Counted from the first letter of the stretch, positions 7,091-16,383 are shown. The stretch: DNA of 64,000 nt from Arenibaculum pallidiluteum (GCF_017355985.1 NZ_JAFIQU010000017.1:1-64000), one strand, 5' to 3'. The notes: generated from the letters alone by a model not told the origin. Program-made: numbers and translations.

Positions 7091-9478
7091 ATGATGCCGA
7101 TAGCAAAATACCGGATCGATATCGAAGTTGCGGGCCAGCAGTACCAGGGCTCACCCGTCATGGAGATCTATGCCGACGGCCGGAAGATCGCGTCCGAAGC
7201 CGTGACGGGCAAGTTCGTGTGGTGGGACGACCCGGCGAACGCATGGCAGACCTTCTCGTACGACCTGGACGCGCCGTCCCTGGGCCGTATCGAGGTCCGC
7301 TTCGTCAACGACCTAGCAGGCATCGACGGGGACCGGAACCTCTTCATCTCCAAGGTCAGCGTCAACGACGTGGTCGTGGGCGGCATGCGCGAGCTGTGGA
7401 GCGACGGATCGCGCAGCTTCGACGCCTCGACCGTGCCCCCGCTCGGAAGCGCGCCGCCCACGGACCCGCAGCAGCCCGTGCCCGCCCCGGTCGAGGTGAC
7501 CCCGACCAATCCGGCGCTCGGCCTGTGGGTCGGCCCCAACGAGCAGTACAAGACCCTGGCCGAGGCGGTCGCCGCGTCCAAGGCCGGCGACACGATCCTC
7601 CTGCGTGCCGGTACCTACGAGAACGACTGGATCAACGTCGACCATGCCCTGAGGATCGTGGGCGTCGACGGCAAGGCCCATCTGAAGAGCACCGACCAGA
7701 TCGACAACGGCAAGGCCATCATCGTGGCCCGCGCCGACCTGCAGATCGAGAACCTGGAATTCTCGGGCGCCTCCGTCTCGGACGGCAACGGCGCCGGCAT
7801 CCGCTACGAGGCCGGCCAGCTCGTCGTGCGCAACTCGGTCTTCCGCGACAACGAGAACGGCGTCCTCGCGGCCTCGAACAAGACCGGCACGATCACCATC
7901 GAGGGATCGAGCTTCCTGCGCAACGGCGCCGGCGACGGCTACACCCACGGCATCTACGTCAACGAGATCGCCAGGCTGACCGTCCGCGACAGCGTCTTCG
8001 AGGGCAACCGGATCGGCCACTCCATCAAGAGCCGCGCACTCGACACGCTGGTCGAGGACAACAGCATCAAGGATGGCCCCTTCGGCAGCACCAGCTACGG
8101 CGTCGACATCTCCAACGGCGGCACGGCGGTGATCCGGAACAACGAGTTCCACAAGGGCGTCTCGGCGGACAACAGCGCGTTCATCGGCTTCGCCATGGAA
8201 GGCAGCCGACCGACGGATTCGCTCCTGGTCGAGGGCAACGTCTTCCGCAGCGACTTCGAGGGTACGACCGCCGTGTTCTCGGGCTCGTCCAGCACGGTGC
8301 GGCTGGTCGGGAATGACTGGAACGACCCGGAGATCACCCGCATCTCGAACGGCGCCCATGCCGTCGAGGCGGGCCCCACGCCGAACCCTGGCTCCAACCC
8401 CGGCCCCGGCACCGATCCCGTCCCCGGCCCCATTGAGGAGCCCAGCACCTCGACCATCGTGCTGCGCGTCGCATCGGACCACTATCTCGGCGCCGCGCAG
8501 TTCAAGGTGACCGTAGACGGCCAGGTGGTGGACCAGGTGTTCACGGCCACGGCCGACCACCGCGCGGGCCAGTGGGGCGAGGTCACGCTCACCGGCGACT
8601 TCGGCGCCGACGGCCCGTCGCAGGTCGAGGTGACCTTCCTGAACGACAAGTATGCCGGCACCTCGGCCAAGGACAGGAACCTCTGGGTCGACAGGATCAC
8701 CGTCGACGGCAGGACCTATGAGGGCGAGTCGGCGCTCAAGAGCCGGGCGGGCCAGGCCATGGACTCCTCCGAGATGCTCGGCCAGACCGGCACCAAGCTG
8801 CTCTTCGACCTGACCTCCGTGACGCGGCCGGTGCCGGGCTTCAAGGCGGTCGCGGACTGGGCGTCGGGCGGCGCCGTGGCGCGGACCTTCACCGGGACCA
8901 GCCGGGACGATGTCATGAAGGGCACCGATGGCAACGACCGCCTGAATGGCGGCACGGGCGCCGACACCATGACCGGCGGCAAGGGCGACGACACCTACCG
9001 GGTCGAGCGCGCCACCGACAGGATCGTCGAGAAGGCGGCCCAGGGCATCGACACGGCCGAGGTGCAGACGACCGCCTACACCCTCCCCGAGCACGTGGAG
9101 AACCTGGTGATCGTGACCAGTGCCGGCGCACGCGTCGTCGGCAACGCGCTGGACAACGTGATCCGGGGCGGCTCCGGGGCCGACCGGATCGAGGGCGGCG
9201 CGGGAGCCGACCTGCTGTCCGGCGGGGCGGGTGCCGACCGCTTCGTGATCAAGGACGCGGCCCATGGCGGGGACGTGATCCTGGACTTCGAGCGCGGCAA
9301 GGACACGCTGGACCTGACCGGCGCCATCAAGGGCCGAGCCGGCGCGTGGATCGACCTGGTCCAGGTCGAGCGCGGCACGGCGGTCGTCATGCGCTCCGGG
9401 CACGATGACCTGGGGCTCGCGCTCCTGGAGGGCGTCGATGCGCAGGACCTCAGCGTCTCGGCCGGGCTGGTCGTCTAG
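7091..9478 (+). CDS. Secreted CBM60 / parallel beta-helix / CBM60 / RTX protein
   Basis: The 795-residue protein lacks an N-terminal signal peptide and ends with glycine-aspartate RTX repeats (about 605-635 and 690-717), so type I secretion is expected. Residues about 4-100 and 455-550 are two related domains with the pattern N-D-x(n)-DRNL-x(n)-V-N/D-G, as in the calcium-dependent xylan-binding CBM60 family. Between them lies a right-handed parallel beta-helix region (about 147-425) with the NosD/pectate-lyase-like opening QYKTLAEAVAASKAGDTI, then a Pro/Gly linker (about 426-451). No catalytic lyase residues are obvious. It could be a polysaccharide-binding matrix protein or an unusual polysaccharide lyase/epimerase. 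ATG ATG at 7091/7094 follows AGAGAAG. No type I secretion genes are adjacent. Confidence 0.85.
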   Translation: MMPIAKYRIDIEVAGQQYQGSPVMEIYADGRKIASEAVTGKFVWWDDPANAWQTFSYDLDAPSLGRIEVRFVNDLAGIDGDRNLFISKVSVNDVVVGGMRELWSDGSRSFDASTVPPLGSAPPTDPQQPVPAPVEVTPTNPALGLWVGPNEQYKTLAEAVAASKAGDTILLRAGTYENDWINVDHALRIVGVDGKAHLKSTDQIDNGKAIIVARADLQIENLEFSGASVSDGNGAGIRYEAGQLVVRNSVFRDNENGVLAASNKTGTITIEGSSFLRNGAGDGYTHGIYVNEIARLTVRDSVFEGNRIGHSIKSRALDTLVEDNSIKDGPFGSTSYGVDISNGGTAVIRNNEFHKGVSADNSAFIGFAMEGSRPTDSLLVEGNVFRSDFEGTTAVFSGSSSTVRLVGNDWNDPEITRISNGAHAVEAGPTPNPGSNPGPGTDPVPGPIEEPSTSTIVLRVASDHYLGAAQFKVTVDGQVVDQVFTATADHRAGQWGEVTLTGDFGADGPSQVEVTFLNDKYAGTSAKDRNLWVDRITVDGRTYEGESALKSRAGQAMDSSEMLGQTGTKLLFDLTSVTRPVPGFKAVADWASGGAVARTFTGTSRDDVMKGTDGNDRLNGGTGADTMTGGKGDDTYRVERATDRIVEKAAQGIDTAEVQTTAYTLPEHVENLVIVTSAGARVVGNALDNVIRGGSGADRIEGGAGADLLSGGAGADRFVIKDAAHGGDVILDFERGKDTLDLTGAIKGRAGAWIDLVQVERGTAVVMRSGHDDLGLALLEGVDAQDLSVSAGLVV

Positions 9479-9500
9479 AGCGGATCGCGCGGATCCGCTC
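9478..9500 (+). terminator. Hairpin at end of CBM60-RTX gene
   Basis: GAGCGGATC (9478-9486) pairs exactly with GATCCGCTC (9492-9500) across a 5-nt loop, starting at the last base of the stop codon. It lies between convergent genes and may serve both. Confidence 0.55.
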
Positions 9501-9530
9501 CGACGCCGCCGGGCCGGCCGGGACCTGACC

Positions 9531-10304
9531 TCAGCCGTCCGTCGCCCTCGTGATGCCGGCGCTGCGGGAGGTCGGGGCCGGGGCCGCCTCGGAAACCGGC
9601 GCCGGCGTCGGCGCCGGCTGCTGGCCGAGTTCGCCCGGGCGCGGCTCGTAGAGCCGTGTCCGCGGTGCCTGGTCGGCGTCCGCGGCCTGGGCGGACTCAC
9701 CGCCGGGGGCAGCCCCCGCGGCCCGCATCCCGGCCGCGGCGGCGGCCAGGGGCCCGACCGGCCGGGTCCGCAGCCGGTCGTCGGAGATCTCGACGACGCC
9801 GAAGGAATCCGCCGCCTCGTCGAAGCGCGTCAGGCCGAGCTCCAGAACCTCGGCCGCCGCGCGCCCGACATCCTCGGCCCCGTGCCGGTCCAGGACATCG
9901 GCCAGCTCCGCCGCCGAACCGGCCGGGACACGGGCCACCAGCAGGGTACCGCCGCGCAGGACTCCGTCGGCGTAGACCAGGGCGCGCTCCTCCGGGATGC
10001 CCTCGGCCGCCAACCCGCCGAGGAGCCCGCCCGGGGCCGCTCCGACGGGGACGGCGTTTGCGGGTCCCTCGCGCAGGGTCCCCTCCTGCCTCGCGGGCAG
10101 CGGGTCGCCGGGGTGGGCGTCGCCCGAGCCCCGCTCCTGGCCGGAGGCCATGCGGAGCGGGGCTTCGGCCATGTCGGCACGGGTGAACAGACCGACCCCG
10201 TCGGCACCGAGGCCGAGCGCGCGCAGCGCCTCGACCGCCGCCCGGGCATCCTCGGGCCGCGGGAACAGCGCGGCGACGGTCACATGCGGCGCATCTGGGG
10301 TCAT
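9531..10304 (-). CDS. General-stress-protein-17M-like protein of unknown function
   Basis: The 257-residue soluble protein opens with a small repeat-like alpha/beta unit (VTVAALFPRPEDARAAVEAL). After a glycine-rich stretch it has a second unit with GIPEERALVYADGVLRGG and LLVARVPAGSAAELADVLDR. This two-unit layout is seen in bacterial proteins labelled general stress protein 17M/YflT-like. Biochemical role is unknown. The C-terminal third is Pro/Ala-rich and probably disordered. Start ATG at 10304 has GGGAG 8 nt upstream, giving 257 residues rather than a longer frame. The upstream promoter matches the alphaproteobacterial EcfG stress sigma factor, which independently supports a stress role. 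Confidence 0.7.
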   Translation of the reverse strand: MTPDAPHVTVAALFPRPEDARAAVEALRALGLGADGVGLFTRADMAEAPLRMASGQERGSGDAHPGDPLPARQEGTLREGPANAVPVGAAPGGLLGGLAAEGIPEERALVYADGVLRGGTLLVARVPAGSAAELADVLDRHGAEDVGRAAAEVLELGLTRFDEAADSFGVVEISDDRLRTRPVGPLAAAAAGMRAAGAAPGGESAQAADADQAPRTRLYEPRPGELGQQPAPTPAPVSEAAPAPTSRSAGITRATDG

Positions 10305-10338
10305 GGCGGATCTCCCCTGGGTCTGTCTCGTGGCCATC

Positions 10339-10363
10339 AACCGGGCCGCCCGGGCGTGGTTCC
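10339..10363 (-). promoter_or_regulatory. EcfG-type general stress promoter
   Basis: Reading the minus strand, GGAAC (10363-10359) is followed after 17 nt by GTT (10341-10339). This fits the EcfG/SigT consensus GGAAC-N16/17-CGTT, except that the base before GTT is G rather than C. The -10 element is about 35 nt before the ATG at 10304, leaving a leader of about 25-30 nt with a good ribosome site. It drives the stress-type gene at 9531-10304. Confidence 0.6.
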
Positions 10364-10527
10364 GGCACGGCGGGCGGACCCTTAGGTCCTGAACCCTCAG
10401 GCTGCCCCACCTTTCGGCTCCGAACCCTTAGCAGGCCATGGATCGTGTTGACTTGGCGCGCGCGGTACGAACACCATCGCCGCTGCAAGGCGGGGCACGA
10501 CCTCCGCCGGAGAACAGGGAGATACCA

Positions 10528-12123
10528 ATGAAAAGCTGGTCCGCCGCCTTCGTCGGCGGCCTGATGGCCGCAACCGCCCTCGCCTCGTCGGGTGCCCTCG
10601 GCGCCACACCGCGCGACACCGTGGTGATGGCGAAGCAGATCGACGACATCATCTCGCTCGATCCCGGGGAATCCTTCGAGTTCTCCGGCAGCGAGGCGGT
10701 GGGCAACATCTACGACAAGCTGCTGACCTTCGACCTGGCGAACGTCTCGGACATCCGCGGCCAGCTCGCCGAGACCTGGTCGGTCTCCGATGACGGGACG
10801 ACCTACTCCTTCAAGATCCGCAAGGGCATCAAGTTCCACTCCGGCAACCCGGTCACCGCGAAGGACGCCGCCTGGTCCTTCCAGCGCGCCGTGATCATGG
10901 ACAAGCAGCCGGCCTTCATCCTGAGCCAATTCGGCTTCACCAAGGACAACGTGAAGGAGCGTATCCAGGCCGTCGACGACGACACGCTGGTGATTCGCAC
11001 GGACAAGGCCTATGCGCCGACCTTCTTCTTCTACTGCCTGACCGCCTCCGTCGCGTCCGTCGTGGATTCGAAGCTCGCCATGCAGCACGAGAAGAACGGC
11101 GATCTCGCGAACGAGTGGCTGCGGACCAACTCGGCCGCGTCCGGCGCCTACAAGCTGCGCCGCTGGGAGCCCAAGGAAAGCTACACGCTGGAGGCCAACG
11201 AGGCCTATTGGGACGGCGCGCCCAGGAACAGGCGCGTGGTCGTCCGCAACGTCGGCGAAGCCGCCTCGCAGCGCCTGCTGCTCGAGAAGGGCGACGTCGA
11301 CTTCGCCCGGAACCTCGAGAAGGACCAGATCGTCGGCATCTCCGGCAACAAGGACCTGAAGACCACCCAGGGCGTGAAGGGCTCGCTCTTCTACATCAGC
11401 CTGAACCAGAAGAACGAGCAGCTGCGCAAGCCCGAGGTCATCGAGGCGATCAAGTACCTGATCGACTACAAGGGCATCGAGGAGAACCTCCTGAAGGGCC
11501 GCTACCAGGTCCACCAGGCCTTCCTGCCCAAGGGCTTCATGGGCGCGAGCGAGGCGGCGCCGTACAAGCTGGACATCGCCAGGGCCAAGGACCTGCTGGC
11601 CAAGGCCGGGCTCGGCAACGGCTTCCAGGTCACGATGGACGTCCGCAACATCTCGCCCTATACGGACGTGGCCCAGGCGATCCAGGGCAGCTTCGCCCAG
11701 GCCGGCATCAGGCTCGAGCTGATCCCCGGCGACGGCAAGCAGACCCTGACCAAGTACCGGGCGCGCAACCACGACATCTACATCGGCGAGTGGGGCCCGG
11801 ACTACCAGGACCCGCACACGAACGCCCAGACCTTCGCCATGAACCCCGACAACTCAGACGAGGGCAAGACCAAGACGCTGGCCTGGCGCAATGCCTGGGA
11901 CATCCCCGAGATGACCAAGGCGACCGAGGCCGCAGTTGTCGAGCGCGACGCCGGCAAGCGCGCGCAGATCTACAAGGACCTGCAGGCGCAGCACCAGAAG
12001 GTCTCGCCCTTCGCGATCATGTTCCAGCAGATCGAGGTGGCGGCACACCGCGCCAATGTCGACGGCCTCGTGATCGGGCCGAGCTTCGACAACAACTACT
12101 ACAAGAACATCGTCAAGAAGTAG
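10528..12123 (+). CDS. Peptide/nickel ABC transporter substrate-binding protein (family 5)
   Basis: The 531-residue periplasmic protein has a signal peptide (about 1-26). Its family-5 fold is recognisable from LAETWSVSDDGTTYSFKIRKGIKFHSGNPVTAKD split over the N-terminal domain, a later Dpp/Opp-type core, and a C-terminal FQQIEVAAHRANVDG segment. It would capture oligopeptides or a similar ligand for the permeases encoded directly downstream. ATG at 10528 follows GGGAG with 7-nt spacing. The next gene starts 13 nt after the stop, so this heads an operon of five transport genes plus marC. Exact substrate cannot be inferred. Confidence 0.9.
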   Translation: MKSWSAAFVGGLMAATALASSGALGATPRDTVVMAKQIDDIISLDPGESFEFSGSEAVGNIYDKLLTFDLANVSDIRGQLAETWSVSDDGTTYSFKIRKGIKFHSGNPVTAKDAAWSFQRAVIMDKQPAFILSQFGFTKDNVKERIQAVDDDTLVIRTDKAYAPTFFFYCLTASVASVVDSKLAMQHEKNGDLANEWLRTNSAASGAYKLRRWEPKESYTLEANEAYWDGAPRNRRVVVRNVGEAASQRLLLEKGDVDFARNLEKDQIVGISGNKDLKTTQGVKGSLFYISLNQKNEQLRKPEVIEAIKYLIDYKGIEENLLKGRYQVHQAFLPKGFMGASEAAPYKLDIARAKDLLAKAGLGNGFQVTMDVRNISPYTDVAQAIQGSFAQAGIRLELIPGDGKQTLTKYRARNHDIYIGEWGPDYQDPHTNAQTFAMNPDNSDEGKTKTLAWRNAWDIPEMTKATEAAVVERDAGKRAQIYKDLQAQHQKVSPFAIMFQQIEVAAHRANVDGLVIGPSFDNNYYKNIVKK

Positions 12124-12136
12124 GAAGCCGGCCGCC

Positions 12137-13195
12137 TTGTCCATCGGACAGAGCCTGCCGGGGACGGGTGCCCTCGCATCCGCCCTCGGCGGCTTCCGCC
12201 GGGCCTACGGCCTCGTCGGAAGCGTGATCCTGACCCTGCTCGGGCTGCTCGTGATCACCTTCGTGATCGCGCGCGTGGTCCCGATCGACCCCGTCCTCGC
12301 GGTGGTCGGCGACCGCGCGACGCCCGAGCTCTACGAGCGCACACGGCTCGAGCTCGGCCTCGACCGGCCGCTCTACGTCCAGTTCTACCTCTACCTCCGC
12401 CAGGTCCTCTCTGGCGACCTCGGCAATTCGGTGCTGACTTCGCGCCCGGTGATCGAGGACGTCGCCCGGTTCTTCCCGGCGACGCTGGAGCTCGCGACCG
12501 CCGCGACCCTGCTGGGCGTCGTCGTCGGCGTCCCGATGGGCGTCCTGGCCGCCGTCCGCCGCGGGAGCTGGCTGGACCATCTCGTGCGCGTCGTGGGGCT
12601 TGCGGGATATTCGATCCCGGTGTTCTGGCTCGGCCTCGTCGGCCTGCTGCTCTTCTACGCCGAGCTGGGCTGGGTCGAGGGGCCGGGGCGCCTCTCCGTG
12701 GGCTACGAGGACATCGTGGACCCCGTTACGGGCGTGATCCTGCTCGATGCCGCGCTCGCCGGGGAATGGGACGTCTTCCGGGACGCCTTCGCCCACCTGA
12801 TCCTGCCGGCCTCCGTGCTCGGCTACTTCTCTCTGGCCTATATCAGCCGCATGACGCGGAGCTTCATGCTCGACCAGCTCAGCCAGGAATACGTCACCAC
12901 GGCCCGGGTGAAGGGCGTCAGCGAGGCCCGCATCATCTGGCGCCACGCGTTCCGCAACATCACCGTGCCGCTCGTCACCGTGATCGCGCTTTCCTACGCC
13001 CACCTGCTCGAGGGCTCGGTGCTCACCGAGACGGTCTTCGCCTGGCCGGGCCTCGGCGCCTACATCACGAGCTCGCTCCTGAACGTCGACATGAATGCCG
13101 TGCTCGGCGGGACCCTCGTCGTGGGGCTGGCCTTCGTGGGCGTGAACCTGCTGTCCGATCTGCTGTACCGGGTCCTAGACCCGCGCGCCCGATGA
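12137..13195 (+). CDS. Dpp/Opp-type ABC transporter permease, first subunit
   Basis: The 352-residue membrane protein of the DppB/OppB family has TM1 at about 28-50, the family-typical segment FVIARVVPIDPVLAVVGDRA, and the permease signature around YVTTARVKGVSEARIIWRHA (the EAA loop that contacts the ATPases). The start is probably TTG at 12137 with GGAAG upstream. It pairs with the next gene, with which it overlaps by four bases (ATGA), giving translational coupling of the two permeases. Confidence 0.9.
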   Translation: MSIGQSLPGTGALASALGGFRRAYGLVGSVILTLLGLLVITFVIARVVPIDPVLAVVGDRATPELYERTRLELGLDRPLYVQFYLYLRQVLSGDLGNSVLTSRPVIEDVARFFPATLELATAATLLGVVVGVPMGVLAAVRRGSWLDHLVRVVGLAGYSIPVFWLGLVGLLLFYAELGWVEGPGRLSVGYEDIVDPVTGVILLDAALAGEWDVFRDAFAHLILPASVLGYFSLAYISRMTRSFMLDQLSQEYVTTARVKGVSEARIIWRHAFRNITVPLVTVIALSYAHLLEGSVLTETVFAWPGLGAYITSSLLNVDMNAVLGGTLVVGLAFVGVNLLSDLLYRVLDPRAR

Positions 13196-14109
13196 CCGCG
13201 GCGGCGAACCGGCCTGCCGGCCTGCGGGCCTGGCTTCGCGAGGAGGCGCCCTCCTCGCGCCTGCAGGCCAACCTCGTCCAGCTCTATGCGGGCTGGCGGG
13301 CGCTGCGCCGGAACCCGCTGGCCATGATCGGGCTGGCGATCATCCTGGTGCTGCTGGCCGTCGCCGCGCTGGCGCCCTGGATCGCCCCCTTCGACCCGCT
13401 GCACCAGGATCTCGCCAACCGACTGACGCCGCCCGGCGGGGCGCATCCGCTGGGCACCGACGATCTCGGCCGCGACATCCTCTCGCGCATCCTGCATGGC
13501 GCCCGCATCACCCTGACCATCGTCGTGCTCGTGGCGGTGGCTGTTGCCCCGCTGGGCCTCGCGATCGGGTGCCTCGCGGGCTATTTCGGAGGCTGGGTGG
13601 ATTCGGTCCTGATGCGGATCACCGACGTCTTCATGGCCTTCCCGCGGCTGATCCTGGCGCTGGCTTTCGTGGCCGCGCTGGGCCCGGGCATCGAGAACGC
13701 GGTGCTCGCCATCGCGATCACCAACTGGCCGCCCTACGCCCGCATCGCGCGGGCCGAGACCCTCACGATCCGCCGCAGCGACTTCATCGCCGCCGCGCGC
13801 CTGCAGGGCGCCTCCTCCCTGGGGATCATCTGGGGCCATGTGGTGCCCCTCACGATCTCCTCGGTGATCGTGCGGGTCACGCTGGACATGGCGGGGATCA
13901 TCCTGATCGCGGCGGGCCTCGGATTCCTGGGCCTCGGCGCGCAGCCGCCCTCGCCGGAATGGGGCGCCATGATCGCGGGCGGGCGCAAGTACATCCTGGA
14001 CCAGTGGTGGGTCGCGACCATGCCGGGCATCGCGATCTGCGTGGTCAGCCTGGGCTTCAACCTGCTGGGCGACGGCCTGCGCGACGTGCTGGATCCGAAG
14101 CAGCGATGA
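13192..14109 (+). CDS. Dpp/Opp-type ABC transporter permease, second subunit
   Basis: The 305-residue DppC/OppC-family protein has a cytoplasmic N-terminal extension, TM1 at about 45-65, the family hallmark HPLGTDDLGRDILSRILHGARI after the first membrane segment, and the EAA loop FIAAARLQGASSLGIIWGHV. It forms the membrane channel with the preceding subunit. Start and stop codons overlap those of both neighbours (ATGA at 13192 and 14106). Confidence 0.92.
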   Translation: MTAAANRPAGLRAWLREEAPSSRLQANLVQLYAGWRALRRNPLAMIGLAIILVLLAVAALAPWIAPFDPLHQDLANRLTPPGGAHPLGTDDLGRDILSRILHGARITLTIVVLVAVAVAPLGLAIGCLAGYFGGWVDSVLMRITDVFMAFPRLILALAFVAALGPGIENAVLAIAITNWPPYARIARAETLTIRRSDFIAAARLQGASSLGIIWGHVVPLTISSVIVRVTLDMAGIILIAAGLGFLGLGAQPPSPEWGAMIAGGRKYILDQWWVATMPGIAICVVSLGFNLLGDGLRDVLDPKQR

Positions 14110-14969
14110 CCGCAACACCCCTCCTGGAGGTCGAGGATCTCCGCGTTCGCTTCCACACCGACAGCCGTACGGTCGAGGCCGTGCGCGGCATCAGCTTCGC
14201 GCTCGGGCGCGAGAAGCTCGGAATCGTCGGCGAATCCGGCTCCGGCAAGTCGCAGACCGGGCGCGCGATCCTGCGGCTGACGCCGCCCTCGGCCGAGGTG
14301 ACGGCGCGCCGGCTCGCCTTCGACGGCATCGACCTGCTGGCTGCGACGCCGCGCGCCATGCGCCGGATCCGCGGCGCGCGCATCTCCATGGTGATGCAGG
14401 ATCCCAAGTTCTCGCTGAACCCGGTGATGACCGTGGGCGAGCAGATCGCCGAGGCGCACCGGGTGCACCGCCGCGCCGGCCGGCGCGAGGCCCGGGAGAA
14501 GGCGCTGGAGATGCTGGATGCGGTGCGCATCCGCGATCCGCGCCGCGTCTACGACCTCTACCCGCACGAGGTCTCCGGCGGCATGGGCCAGCGCGTGATG
14601 ATCGCGATGATGCTGGTCCCCGACCCCGACCTGCTGATCGCCGACGAGCCCACCTCGGCGCTCGACGTCACGGTCCAGATGCAGGTGCTGGCGATCCTGG
14701 ACGACCTCGTGAGCCGGCGCGGCATGGGCCTGATCTTCATCAGCCACGACCTCGACCTCGTGGCTTCCTTCTGCGACCGGGTGCTCGTGATGTATGGCGG
14801 CCAGATCGTCGAGACCTGCCGCGGCGGCGCGCTGCACGAGGCGAGCCATCCCTACACCCGCGGGCTGCTCGCGGCCCTGCCCCAGGTGGACCGGCCGCCG
14901 CGCGACCTTCCCGTCATCGCGCGCGACCCGGCATGGCTGCTGCCGCTTCCACCGGAGGGCCGGCCATGA
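14106..14969 (+). CDS. Dpp/Opp-type ABC transporter ATPase, DppD-like
   Basis: The 287-residue ATP-binding subunit has Walker A GESGSGKS, signature SGGMGQRVMIA, Walker B LLIADEPTSAL and the switch histidine in FISHDLD. It supplies ATP hydrolysis for the two permeases. It carries a variant Walker A ending KSQ rather than KST, a common variant among DppD proteins. The short C-terminal extension is the family's substrate-specific tail region, though its usual cysteine cluster (FeS site) is not visible. Confidence 0.92.
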   Translation: MTATPLLEVEDLRVRFHTDSRTVEAVRGISFALGREKLGIVGESGSGKSQTGRAILRLTPPSAEVTARRLAFDGIDLLAATPRAMRRIRGARISMVMQDPKFSLNPVMTVGEQIAEAHRVHRRAGRREAREKALEMLDAVRIRDPRRVYDLYPHEVSGGMGQRVMIAMMLVPDPDLLIADEPTSALDVTVQMQVLAILDDLVSRRGMGLIFISHDLDLVASFCDRVLVMYGGQIVETCRGGALHEASHPYTRGLLAALPQVDRPPRDLPVIARDPAWLLPLPPEGRP

Positions 14970-15739
14970 TCGAGGTCCGGGACCTGGAGGTCGGCTTCGG
15001 CACGGGGAATGACCTGATCCGGGCGGTGCGCGGCGTCTCGTTCCGGGTGGGCGAGGGCGAATCCTTCGCGCTGGTCGGCGAATCTGGCTCCGGCAAGTCG
15101 ACGGTGCTGCGCGCGATCTCGGGCCTGAACCCCGACTGGTCCGGGGCGATCGCGGTGGCCGGCGAACCACAGGGCCCCCGCCGCAGCCGCGCGTTCCACA
15201 AGCACCTGCAGATGGTCTTCCAGGACCCCTACGGCTCGCTCCACCCCCGCCACACCGTCGACAGGATCCTCGCGGAGCCCGTGGCGATCCACCGGCTCGG
15301 CGAGGCCGACCGGCGCATCGAGCGCGCCTTGGCGGATGTCGGCCTCGGCCAGGGCTTCCGCTACCGCTACCCGCACCAGCTCTCGGGCGGGCAGCGCCAG
15401 CGGGTGGCGATCGCCCGCGCCCTGATCCTGGAGCCGCGCGTGCTGCTGCTGGACGAGCCCACCTCGGCGCTCGACGTGTCGGTGCAGGCCGAGATCCTGA
15501 ACCTGCTGCGGCGCCTGCGGGCGGAGCGCGGCTTGACCTTCCTGCTGGTCACCCACAACCTTGCCGTGGTGAACCAGATGTGCGAGCGGCTGGCCGTGAT
15601 GAAGGGGGGCGAGATCGTCGAGGAGATGACGGCCGGCGACCTGCGCGAGGGCCGGACGCGCCATCCCTATACGGCGCAGCTCCTGCGGGCGAGCCGGGGC
15701 TATTCCCGCGCCGCGGCCGCGGCGGTCCTGGATGCATGA
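14966..15739 (+). CDS. Dpp/Opp-type ABC transporter ATPase, DppF-like
   Basis: The 257-residue second ATPase has Walker A GESGSGKST, Q-loop MVFQDPYGSLHPRHTV (typical of OppF/DppF), signature LSGGQRQRVAIARAL and Walker B VLLLDEPTSALD. It completes a five-gene peptide importer. It is shorter than typical DppF proteins (about 330 residues) because it lacks the C-terminal extension. ATGA overlaps join it to both neighbours. Confidence 0.92.
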   Translation: MIEVRDLEVGFGTGNDLIRAVRGVSFRVGEGESFALVGESGSGKSTVLRAISGLNPDWSGAIAVAGEPQGPRRSRAFHKHLQMVFQDPYGSLHPRHTVDRILAEPVAIHRLGEADRRIERALADVGLGQGFRYRYPHQLSGGQRQRVAIARALILEPRVLLLDEPTSALDVSVQAEILNLLRRLRAERGLTFLLVTHNLAVVNQMCERLAVMKGGEIVEEMTAGDLREGRTRHPYTAQLLRASRGYSRAAAAAVLDA

Positions 15740-16383
15740 CGGACGTCGTCCAGACCTTCCTGCTGGCCTTCTCGGCGCTGTTCTCGATCGTGAACCCGAT
15801 CGGCGCGGCGTTCATCTTCAGCCAGGCGACGACCGGCCGGACCCATGACGAGCGCAGCCTGCTCGCACGCAAGATCGCGATCTACTCGGCGCTGATCCTG
15901 CTGGGCGCCCTGTGGGGCGGCACCTACATCCTGGCCTTCTTCGGCATCAGCCTGCCCGCCCTGCGCATGGCGGGCGGCCTCGTGGTCGCGACCAGCGCCT
16001 GGAGCCTGCTCTACGCGCCCGAGCAGACCGAGGCGCGCAAGGAGGAGCAGGCTTCCCATGCCGAGGGCCTGAACGACGTCGCCTTCTTCCCGCTGACCAT
16101 GCCCTTTACCACCGGGCCGGGCTCCATCTCGGTGGCTATCGCGCTGGGCGCCAATCGCCCGACGGGCGGCGACCTGGTGCCCTTCTTCGCCGCCACCTCG
16201 GCGGCGGCGCTGGCGGTCGCGGCGCTCGTCTGGCTCGCCTATACCTGGGCGGGCGACGCGGTCCCGTTGCTGGGGCGCGCCCGGGCGCGCGTGTTCACGC
16301 GCCTCTCCGCCTTCATCCTGCTGTGCATCGGCTTCCAGATCGGGCTCAGCGGGCTAACGGACTACGTGCAGAGCCTGCGCTGA
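15736..16383 (+). CDS. MarC-family integral membrane protein
   Basis: The 215-residue protein has six predicted membrane segments and MarC-family signatures: FSIVNPIGAAFIF at the start and FFPLTMPFTTGPGSISVAIA in the middle. The family's function is unknown; the original link to antibiotic resistance was withdrawn. It overlaps the upstream ATPase by four bases, so it is translated with the peptide transporter operon, which is an unusual partnership and may be only positional. Confidence 0.88.
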   Translation: MTDVVQTFLLAFSALFSIVNPIGAAFIFSQATTGRTHDERSLLARKIAIYSALILLGALWGGTYILAFFGISLPALRMAGGLVVATSAWSLLYAPEQTEARKEEQASHAEGLNDVAFFPLTMPFTTGPGSISVAIALGANRPTGGDLVPFFAATSAAALAVAALVWLAYTWAGDAVPLLGRARARVFTRLSAFILLCIGFQIGLSGLTDYVQSLR

